Shown here in pieces: positions 6,761 to 11,907 of a DNA stretch of 11,907 bases (its first letter is position 1; the number at the start of each line of letters is the position of its first letter). The notes beneath the pieces are model-generated. The model saw only the letters and a list, made by a program, of their open reading frames with translations. It had not been told where the DNA came from and did no database searches. The translations under genes and the position numbers were made by a program. This DNA comes from Flavobacteriaceae bacterium (GTDB lineage Bacteria > Bacteroidota > Bacteroidia > Flavobacteriales > Flavobacteriaceae), in NCBI GenBank assembly GCA_030590765.1, contig JAUVCP010000022.1, positions 1 through 11,907 of the forward strand, in the 5' to 3' direction.

Positions 6761-7234
6761 ATGAAAATAAAACTTTTAGCGATAGGAAAAACAGATGATA
6801 AAAACTTGCAGGTTTTGATTGCTACCTATGAAAAAAGACTAAAACATTATATAAAGTTTGAATCAGAGTTTATTCCGGATATCAAGAATGTAAAAAATCT
6901 ATCTCAAAAGGAGCAAAAGGAAAAAGAAGGAGATTTGATCTTAAAGAAAGTATCTCCAACAGATCAGATCATTTTATTAGATGAAAAAGGAAAGGAATTC
7001 AGTTCTATGGAGTTTTCAAAGTTTTTACAAAAGAAAATGAATTCGTGTATCAAACAAATCGTTTTGGTAATTGGTGGTCCCTATGGTTTTTCCGATAAAG
7101 TATACCAAAAAGCCTCAGGAAAGATTTCCTTATCTAAAATGACCTTTTCTCATCAAATGATCCGTTTATTTGTGGTTGAACAAATTTACAGGGCTTTTAC
7201 CATATTAAAGAATGAACCCTATCACCATGAATAG
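6761..7234 (+). CDS. rlmH: 23S rRNA (pseudouridine(1915)-N3)-methyltransferase
   Basis: This encodes a 157-residue SPOUT-class methyltransferase that methylates pseudouridine 1915 in helix 69 of 23S rRNA on assembled 70S ribosomes, using S-adenosylmethionine. The length equals that of typical RlmH. Diagnostic segments are LDEKGKEFSS (73-82), VIGGPYGFS (103-111), the knot strand and helix LSKMTFSHQMIRLFVVEQIYRA (two halves, 124-145) and the C-terminal YHHE that contributes to catalysis. These form the trefoil-knot cofactor site. The start is ATG. The DUF808-family gene follows 61 bases downstream on the same strand and has no perfect promoter box of its own, so read-through is possible. Confidence 0.96.
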   Translation: MKIKLLAIGKTDDKNLQVLIATYEKRLKHYIKFESEFIPDIKNVKNLSQKEQKEKEGDLILKKVSPTDQIILLDEKGKEFSSMEFSKFLQKKMNSCIKQIVLVIGGPYGFSDKVYQKASGKISLSKMTFSHQMIRLFVVEQIYRAFTILKNEPYHHE

Positions 7235-7295
7235 GATAAGTTCAAAGGAAAAAGGAGAAAATTTAAAAGATTAGTATAATAACAAAAATAATTAA

Positions 7296-8177
7296 ATGAC
7301 AGGTTTTTTTGCAATTTTAGATGATATAGCAGCATTGATGGATGATGTTTCTATCATGGCAAAGGTAGCAGCCAAGAAAACAGCAGGAGTATTAGGTGAT
7401 GATCTGGCAGTTGGTGCCGAAAAGGCATCCAGTTTTCGCTCTTCAAGAGAGTTACCAGTATTATGGGAAATTACAAAAGGTTCTTTTTTAAATAAGTTGA
7501 TCATCTTACCTTTTGCTTTTTTGTTAACAGCTTTTGCACCTCAATTTATTGTACCTATTTTACTCTTGGGAGGTGTATATTTGAGTTTTGAAGGAGTTGA
7601 AAAGATCATACATACTTTTTTTCATAAAGATGAAGGACATGATGAAGTCGTAGAAATTGAAACCGAAGAAGAAATTCTTAAAGCTGAAAAAGTTAAAGTA
7701 AAATCAACCATAATTACCGATTTTATTCTATCTGTTGAAATTATCATGATAGCTTTAGGAACGGTTAGTGGGGAGGCTTTAATGACACAAATTTTAGTGG
7801 TAACGCTTATAGCAATTGTAGCTACAATTGGTGTTTATGGTATTGTGGCATTGATGGTTCGTATGGATGATACGGGTTATAAACTAGTTAAAAATGCCCG
7901 GAATAAGCCTAAGTTCATTAAATCTTCTATGGTTGTTACCGGAAAAGGGTTGGTTTGGGCCTTGCCAAAACTTATTAAATTACTTGCTGTGGTAGGAACG
8001 ATTGCTATGCTGCTAGTAGGAGGTGGGATGTATGTACATAATATACCTCAGGTACATGATTTCTTTCATGCATTTCCTGTGATGATTGCCGAAATTATTA
8101 TGGGATTAGTAGTTGGTTTGATTGCTTATCTTATTGTTGCAGTGTTTAAAAAGGTTAAAAAGAGTTTTAAAAAATAA
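7296..8177 (+). CDS. DUF808/YedI-family inner membrane protein
   Basis: This encodes a 293-residue integral membrane protein of the DUF808 family (YedI in E. coli), whose biochemical function is not established. The opening GFFAILDDIAALMDDVSIM (3-21) and the segment AAKKTAGVLGDDLAVGAEKA (25-44) are the family hallmark. Hydrophobic segments follow at about 64-93, 139-157, 163-187, 226-246 and 264-284. An acidic stretch at 111-127 lies between the first and second hydrophobic regions. The C-terminus is strongly basic (KKVKKSFKK). Length is near the family norm. The start is ATG, and the gene follows rlmH on the same strand. No functional partner is evident. Confidence 0.9.
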   Translation: MTGFFAILDDIAALMDDVSIMAKVAAKKTAGVLGDDLAVGAEKASSFRSSRELPVLWEITKGSFLNKLIILPFAFLLTAFAPQFIVPILLLGGVYLSFEGVEKIIHTFFHKDEGHDEVVEIETEEEILKAEKVKVKSTIITDFILSVEIIMIALGTVSGEALMTQILVVTLIAIVATIGVYGIVALMVRMDDTGYKLVKNARNKPKFIKSSMVVTGKGLVWALPKLIKLLAVVGTIAMLLVGGGMYVHNIPQVHDFFHAFPVMIAEIIMGLVVGLIAYLIVAVFKKVKKSFKK

Positions 8178-8287
8178 TATGGAAGGTTTCTTCTTGATTT
8201 GATTTGAAATTAAAAAAGCAAAATTTCCTTGTTAGGATTTTTTTGAATGAACAGATCGAATTAAGATTTAATATCAATTTAAATTCT

Positions 8288-8494
8288 TCATTTGGGAATA
8301 AAACGTACTTCTCTAAAAAGATCTAAAATTTCTTTATAACCTTTCAAAAAAGCTTCATGAGCAATATCTTCTAATAATTGCTCAAGATCATTTTTCTGAT
8401 AATTTAGTGTTAGTTTTAACAGGGGGTCGAATTTTACCAACCATTCAGATTGATCTGCTGGTAATGATTTGTTTTGGATATATTTTTGAAACAT
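8288..8494 (-). CDS. Small protein of unknown function (68 residues)
   Basis: I do not recognise this protein. It has 68 residues, an ATG start and no signal peptide or transmembrane segment. The sequence is rich in Leu, Lys, Glu and Asp and looks helical, especially NDLEQLLEDIAHEAFLKGY (35-53) and EILDLFREVRF (55-65). There are no cysteines and no recognisable enzyme motif. It stands alone on the minus strand between the convergent DUF808 gene and the SDR gene; 109 bases separate its start from the SDR stop, and near-miss promoter boxes (TACTTTTT, TATTTTTA) lie upstream. The even amino acid composition and lack of a competing frame make it more likely real than not. Confidence 0.55.
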   Translation of the reverse strand: MFQKYIQNKSLPADQSEWLVKFDPLLKLTLNYQKNDLEQLLEDIAHEAFLKGYKEILDLFREVRFIPK

Positions 8495-8603
8495 AGCTGC
8501 TTTTGCACTTAGTGTTGTAAAAATAAAAAAGTAAACACCTATTTGAAGAAATGTAGAAATAAGTGATTAAAAAAATTAGAGAATGTTCAATTGATAAAAG
8601 GTT

Positions 8604-9521
8604 TTAAAAACTAAACTCCTTCTTAAAAGTGTTCAATACTTCCAATAAAGTTCTGGTTGGGATATCTGTTAATGCATTGATCTTTTCATTAGGTCTTACT
8701 TTTAATTCACGCATTTTCAATTGCTGATTGATAGACAACATTTCAAGTTCAGGATAAATTGTTTTAAATGTATCGGCAATATGATTGATGGTTAAATTAT
8801 CTTCTACAAGATCATAAATTCCCTGATCAAGATCACTAAAAATGAGTTTGGATAAAATATTGGCAGTTTTATCAATGTGAATAAAAGATCTGTATTGTTC
8901 GCCATCACCTTCTACAGAAATTCTTTTTTTAAAATTAGCATCAAACATAAATTTATTGATTACTGAATCAAATCGCATACTTTTGCTATAACCATAAATA
9001 TTTCCGCAACGTATGATATAAGTCTCTGTATTTTTTGCCATTAATCTGTTTACATGATCTTCCCCCCTTAATTTTGATATACCATAAAAAGTTCTTGGAT
9101 TTGGTGTAGAATTTTCATCTGCTTCCTGTGAAGAAGCTCCATAAACGGAAGCACTACTGGTATAGATAAATTGTTTTACATCACTTTCTTCTATTGCATA
9201 CACTAATTCTGCTGTTCCCCAATGGTTTACCTGCTCAAAAAAATGAGCATTTTGATCGGAAAAAGGTGTGGTTACCTTGGCTGCCAGGTGATAAACAACA
9301 TCAATACCAATTAATGTTTGTTTTAATAATCGGGTATCTAAAATATCACCTTGAATAAACTTTATTTTATCGTTAAGTTTGGATTGTCCTATAAACAGAT
9401 TGATATTTCCCCTACTTAAATTGTCATAGATAATTATTTCTTTTACCAAGGGGTTTTTCAGCAGTTCATAAGCTAATTCAGTTCCTATATATCCGGCTCC
9501 ACCGGTAATTAAAATGTTCAT
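8604..9521 (-). CDS. NAD-dependent epimerase/dehydratase (extended SDR)
   Basis: This encodes a 305-residue cytoplasmic enzyme of the extended short-chain dehydrogenase/reductase superfamily. GGAGYIG (7-13) is the Rossmann glycine motif and D33 in IYDNLSRG fits NAD binding. GDIL (58-61), YHLAAKVT (77-84), the serine of YTSSASVYG (120-128) and Y146-GIS-K150 complete the active site. RCGNIYG (171-177) and RSFIHI (211-216) match nucleotide-sugar epimerases, but the exact substrate cannot be assigned. It lacks the features expected of the sulfolipid enzyme SQD1. The ATG lies 32 bases after the cysH-like stop with no promoter box between, so the two genes are probably one operon. That pairing hints at a role linked to reduced sulfur, such as a sulfonate lipid, which is inference. 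Confidence 0.88.
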   Translation of the reverse strand: MNILITGGAGYIGTELAYELLKNPLVKEIIIYDNLSRGNINLFIGQSKLNDKIKFIQGDILDTRLLKQTLIGIDVVYHLAAKVTTPFSDQNAHFFEQVNHWGTAELVYAIEESDVKQFIYTSSASVYGASSQEADENSTPNPRTFYGISKLRGEDHVNRLMAKNTETYIIRCGNIYGYSKSMRFDSVINKFMFDANFKKRISVEGDGEQYRSFIHIDKTANILSKLIFSDLDQGIYDLVEDNLTINHIADTFKTIYPELEMLSINQQLKMRELKVRPNEKINALTDIPTRTLLEVLNTFKKEFSF

Positions 9522-9553
9522 TTTAACAAGTTTAAAGTTTTTATTATTGATAT

Positions 9554-10207
9554 CTATTTCCCTGCTAAATCAGTATGTAATCCACATTCTGTTTTATTTA
9601 ATCCTGCCCATCTGCCGGATCTATCGTTTTCGGCACTGAATTTTTGTGTACACGGTTCACAACCAATACTTAAATACCCTTTTTCTTCCAGCGGGTGTTT
9701 TGGCAGATCATATTTTTTGATATAGTCAAAGATCATTTTATTATCCCAGTCTAAAATAGGATGGAAGCGTTTACAATTAAAAGCTCCTTCTTGTTCAATT
9801 TGCATATTCTTTCTGTTGGCATTTTGATCTGCTCTAATACCATTGATCCAAACATCATTTGCTGCAAGTACAGGTTCCATCGGTTGTGTTTTATTCATAA
9901 AACAACAGCGATCCGGATCAGAAGTAAATAAAAACTTTCCATGACAATCCTTTTGATATATTCTTGATACAGATGAACTGATGTTAATCAGATTTAAATC
10001 TAATAGATTTACGATTTGATCTCTATAAATAAGTGATTCCGGAAATAAAAAGCCCGTATTGATAAAATAAACAGGAATACTATTATCAATTTGGCTTATA
10101 ATGTGCAATAGAGGAATGCTGTGGGTTTGAAATGAAGAGGTAACAAAAAGTTTAAGATTTCTCTTTTTATAAATATCTATATATTTTTCAATATTTTCAA
10201 CGGTCAT
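9554..10207 (-). CDS. cysH: Adenylylsulfate/phosphoadenylylsulfate reductase, Fe-S type
   Basis: This encodes a 217-residue assimilatory sulfonucleotide reductase that reduces APS or PAPS to sulfite with thioredoxin or a similar donor. The cysteines CC (101-102) and C183-EP-C186 are the [4Fe-4S] ligands, which usually mark APS-using enzymes. The C-terminal ECGLH (C208) holds the catalytic cysteine. INGIRADQNANRK (122-134 region) is also typical. The nucleotide-binding loop reads TSSFQTHSIPLL near residues 23-34, where most relatives have an ED pair after the glycine loop. The ATG at 10207 is preferred over a TTG two codons upstream because of the promoter box at 10231-10238. The SDR gene follows 32 bases downstream. 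No cysD, cysN or sulfite reductase gene is in the window. Confidence 0.9.
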   Translation of the reverse strand: MTVENIEKYIDIYKKRNLKLFVTSSFQTHSIPLLHIISQIDNSIPVYFINTGFLFPESLIYRDQIVNLLDLNLINISSSVSRIYQKDCHGKFLFTSDPDRCCFMNKTQPMEPVLAANDVWINGIRADQNANRKNMQIEQEGAFNCKRFHPILDWDNKMIFDYIKKYDLPKHPLEEKGYLSIGCEPCTQKFSAENDRSGRWAGLNKTECGLHTDLAGK

Positions 10208-10230
10208 TTTCAAACTGTATTAAAGCAGTT

Positions 10231-10238
10231 CAAATGTA
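10231..10238 (-). promoter_or_regulatory. Bacteroidota -7 promoter box (TACATTTG) for the cysH operon
   Basis: The minus strand reads TACATTTG, a perfect TAnnTTTG. The implied leader is about 17 bases to the ATG at 10207. It is identical in all eight bases to the boxes at 3128-3135 and 4707-4714. Confidence 0.5.
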
Positions 10239-10384
10239 ATAATTTCAAATATTTAAAAATACATTTTTCATCTGTTTATTTTTACTACGCAATATTTTTT
10301 TGTAAAATTCCTATATAAAGATGACAGGCATATTTGATCACTAAAATATTTCATCCAAAATGTTCAATAATTATTTTAAATCCG

Positions 10385-10411
10385 TTGTATTTATATTATT
10401 GATTACTTTTG
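10385..10411 (+). promoter_or_regulatory. Bacteroidota promoter (TTG, 16 bases, TACTTTTG) for rdgB
   Basis: TACTTTTG (10404-10411) is a perfect TAnnTTTG, and a TTG at 10385-10387 lies 16 bases upstream, close to the usual 17-23 spacing of the -33 element. The box overlaps the TTG codon at 10409, so that codon cannot be the rdgB start if the promoter is real. Confidence 0.55.
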
Positions 10412-10429
10412 TTTGATAAAAATATAAAT

Positions 10430-11002
10430 ATGATGGAGTTAGTTTTTGCAACAAATAATAAGAATAAAGTAAAGGAGATCATAGCTTTGTTACTACCTTC
10501 AATAGAAATTCTTACTTTATCAGAAATTGGCTGTACAGAAGAAATAGAAGAAACAGAAAATACTTTGGAAGGAAATGCTAAATTAAAAGCAAATTATATT
10601 ACCAAAAAATATGGATATGACTGTTTTGCAGATGATACAGGATTAGAAGTAGACACATTGAATGGAGCTCCTGGTGTTTATTCAGCAAGATATGCAGGTG
10701 AAAATGTGACTTATGAGGATAATGTACAGAAAATGTTACGAGAAATGAAAGGGAAAACCAATAGAAAAGCACAATTCAGAACTGTTGTCGCCTTAAATTT
10801 CAAAGGAAAACAATACTTGTTTGAAGGAAATTGTAAGGGTGAAATAACAAATAATAAGCATGGAAATGACGGTTTTGGATATGACCCGATATTCAGACCT
10901 TTAGGTTTTAAACAGACATTTGCAGAAATGAGTTTAGAAGAAAAAGGTAAAATTTCTCATAGAGGGTTAGCCGTAAAAAAACTGGTTAGTTTTTTAAAGT
11001 GA
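10430..11002 (+). CDS. rdgB: XTP/dITP diphosphatase (RdgB/HAM1 family)
   Basis: This encodes a cytoplasmic 190-residue pyrophosphatase that hydrolyses XTP, dITP and ITP to monophosphates and keeps deaminated purines out of DNA and RNA. The opening [10 protein letters not shown] (4-13) is the triphosphate-binding motif. ADDTGLEVD (67-75) contains the metal-binding and catalytic aspartates, followed by [12 protein letters not shown] (79-90). FGYDPIF (149-155) and SHRG (176-179) contact the base. Length is normal. Two adjacent ATG codons (10430 and 10433) are possible starts; the family opening fits either. A TTG farther upstream at 10409 is rejected because it lies inside the promoter box. The gene diverges from the cysH operon and converges on the cytochrome gene. 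Confidence 0.95.
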   Translation: MMELVFATNNKNKVKEIIALLLPSIEILTLSEIGCTEEIEETENTLEGNAKLKANYITKKYGYDCFADDTGLEVDTLNGAPGVYSARYAGENVTYEDNVQKMLREMKGKTNRKAQFRTVVALNFKGKQYLFEGNCKGEITNNKHGNDGFGYDPIFRPLGFKQTFAEMSLEEKGKISHRGLAVKKLVSFLK

Positions 11003-11038
11003 AAGATAGTGAATGATAGATTGAGTGAAATATTGATA

Positions 11039-11103
11039 TTTTGAAAACTTTTGAAAACTCAAAAATAATAAATCCTTAACTCCTAACCCGAAACTCAAAA
11101 CTT
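11039..11103. repeat. Short direct repeats in the rdgB-cytochrome intergenic region
   Basis: TTTTGAAAAC occurs twice in tandem (11039-11048 and 11049-11058). Degenerate copies of an AACTCAAAA or AACTCC-like unit follow to 11103 (GAAAACTCAAAAA, TTAACTCCTAACCCG, GAAACTCAAAAC). The stretch between the two convergent genes has no coding frame. It looks like low-complexity drift of short units; its function is unknown. Confidence 0.55.
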
Positions 11104-11113
11104 TTTACCAAAA

Positions 11114-11665
11114 CTATTTCTCTCCTCCAATCATTTTAGAAACAATACCACCTTTAGTAGTAAGCTCTGAAACAAGGATTCCTACGAAATGTACGATCAG
11201 AAAAGGAATTATATAATACAAGGTTAGCTTATGAACTTCTTCTGATAAATCATTTAAAAAGTCAGGACCAAATTCCATGTATAATCCTGTTATTAAAGTG
11301 ATTCCCAGAAATATATAAAAAACCCGATAAACCCATAATTGAAACCTTTCTTTAGAAGTTTTAGGATCGTACATTTCTTTGTGTAAAAAGTTATATAAAA
11401 CTCTTAATACAAAAATACCAAAAGCTACATAACCAACATAAATATGCCAGTCAAACATGGGTTTTCTTATTTGCTTGGCAATTTTAATTGCTTGCTCCTT
11501 ACTTACACTAATATCAATAAGGGAGAGTTTGTCCATTAAAATTGCAGCAACATGATTCTTTTCCATCCAGTTTAACCGTAAAAAAACGGTCAATAGGATA
11601 AATAAAATTGAAAATGCTAAAGTCCAGTGTAAAATACGATCAGATAATTTGTGGGATGTTTTCAT
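11114..11665 (-). CDS. Cytochrome b561-type (cytochrome b/b6 domain) membrane protein
   Basis: This encodes a 183-residue four-helix membrane protein resembling bacterial cytochrome b561 and the b-type subunits of hydrogenases. Such proteins carry two hemes b and pass electrons between quinone and a partner. Helices are predicted at about 11-33, 72-94, 108-130 and 147-167. Likely heme-ligand histidines sit at helix ends: H13 (ILHW), H74 (DWHIY), H145 (EEVHKL) and H159 (IVHFVG). The loop between the first two helices (34-71) is longer than in the shortest members. The start is ATG. The gene begins 18 bases after the parC-like stop on the same strand, with no promoter between, so it is probably co-transcribed with that gene. 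Its redox partner is not in the window. Confidence 0.85.
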   Translation of the reverse strand: MKTSHKLSDRILHWTLAFSILFILLTVFLRLNWMEKNHVAAILMDKLSLIDISVSKEQAIKIAKQIRKPMFDWHIYVGYVAFGIFVLRVLYNFLHKEMYDPKTSKERFQLWVYRVFYIFLGITLITGLYMEFGPDFLNDLSEEVHKLTLYYIIPFLIVHFVGILVSELTTKGGIVSKMIGGEK

Positions 11666-11683
11666 AAAATTATTTTAATATTA

Positions 11684-11907
11684 TTAGAACAAAGTTGTTT
11701 GTCCCTCTTCATCAAGTACATCATTATCTTTTTCATGCGTATCTGAAGTGTTCTCAATTATTTCTTCATCAATCAATTCAACCTCATTTACTTCAGGAGC
11801 TTCATAGGGTAATGGATCTAATAGATTTATATCTTTTATTTTGTCGGTAGAAAATTGATTTCCAAGTGCTTTAATGCCTTTTATCGCAATGAATTCTTCA
11901 ATATTTA
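11684..11907 (-). CDS. parC: Topoisomerase IV subunit A, C-terminal end (partial)
   Basis: An open frame without a start runs in from the right edge and ends in TAA at 11684-11686, giving the last 73 residues of a larger protein. It begins with IEEFIAIKGIKALGNQFST, which matches the last part of the Bacteroidota ParC/GyrA-like C-terminal domain (usual form EEFIGVKSFKAKGKR-ST). A long acidic tail follows (about 30 residues rich in Glu and Asp) and the protein ends GQTTLF. Topoisomerase IV unlinks daughter chromosomes using ATP; this subunit carries the DNA-cleaving tyrosine, which lies outside the window. ParC is favoured over GyrA because of the acidic tail and LF ending. The cytochrome gene follows after 18 bases. 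Confidence 0.72.
   Translation of the reverse strand, partial: NIEEFIAIKGIKALGNQFSTDKIKDINLLDPLPYEAPEVNEVELIDEEIIENTSDTHEKDNDVLDEEGQTTLF

Noticed and set aside
7292..7504. 70-residue minus-strand frame
   Set aside because: It is antisense to the conserved N-terminus of the DUF808-family gene.
8182..8226. Terminator for the DUF808 gene from GAAATT/AATTTC
   Set aside because: The stem is only six AT pairs with a ten-base loop and no adjacent T-run; too weak to call.
8604..9521. UDP-sulfoquinovose synthase (SQD1) identity for the SDR gene next to cysH
   Set aside because: The protein is clearly shorter than SQD1 and its glycine motif GGAGYIG and general layout fit ordinary nucleotide-sugar epimerases; the link to sulfur rests on position only.
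10409..10429. TTG start at 10409 for rdgB adding seven residues
   Set aside because: The codon lies inside a perfect TAnnTTTG promoter box and the family normally starts only a few residues before FATNN.
1..11907. CRISPR array, insertion sequence, phage or attachment site
   Set aside because: No regularly spaced repeats, transposase, integrase or flanking direct repeats were seen; gene content is chromosomal housekeeping.

Overview
The window is AT-rich chromosomal DNA from a member of the Bacteroidota, most likely Flavobacteriales or a related order. The support is protein family resemblance (the 111-residue TraR/DksA-like protein, the HsdR_N protein next to holA, an iron-sulfur CysH with an SDR partner, and a ParC acidic tail), the absence of clear Shine-Dalgarno sequences, and repeated Bacteroidota-type -7 promoter boxes (TAnnTTTG) just upstream of genes.

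Layout, left to right. Bases 1-202 hold no gene but contain an unusually GC-rich cluster of inverted repeats (84-167). Then, all on the minus strand: a TraR/DksA-type zinc-finger protein (TTG start), a hairpin terminator, a decayed GNAT acetyltransferase pseudogene, a TRIC-family (UPF0126) cation channel, an MltF-like lipoprotein transglycosylase, a family 2 glycosyltransferase (TTG start) and an orphan HsdR N-terminal-domain nuclease-like protein. holA (DNA polymerase III delta) diverges from that last gene on the plus strand and meets nadC (minus) tail to tail with 4 bases between the stops. rlmH and a DUF808/YedI-type membrane protein follow on the plus strand. A small unrecognised minus-strand gene comes next, then a probable two-gene operon transcribed leftward: cysH-type APS/PAPS reductase followed by an NAD-dependent epimerase/dehydratase. 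rdgB (plus) diverges from cysH. At the right edge a cytochrome b561-type membrane protein lies 18 bases downstream of the 3' end of a parC-like topoisomerase IV subunit A gene that runs off the window.

The content is mostly housekeeping: replication (holA, parC), NAD synthesis (nadC), ribosome modification (rlmH), nucleotide-pool cleaning (rdgB), cell wall turnover (mltF-like) and sulfur reduction (cysH). No mobile element, CRISPR array, rRNA or intact tRNA was found, and I see no convincing new multi-gene defence or biosynthetic system. The points most worth a second look are the orphan HsdR_N protein beside holA, the cysH-SDR pair with a non-canonical nucleotide-binding motif, the reconstructable GNAT pseudogene ending at a perfect palindrome, the GC-rich palindrome cluster with a tRNA T-arm-like core, the acidic ParC tail ending in QTTLF, and the set of TAnnTTTG boxes that helps decide several gene starts.
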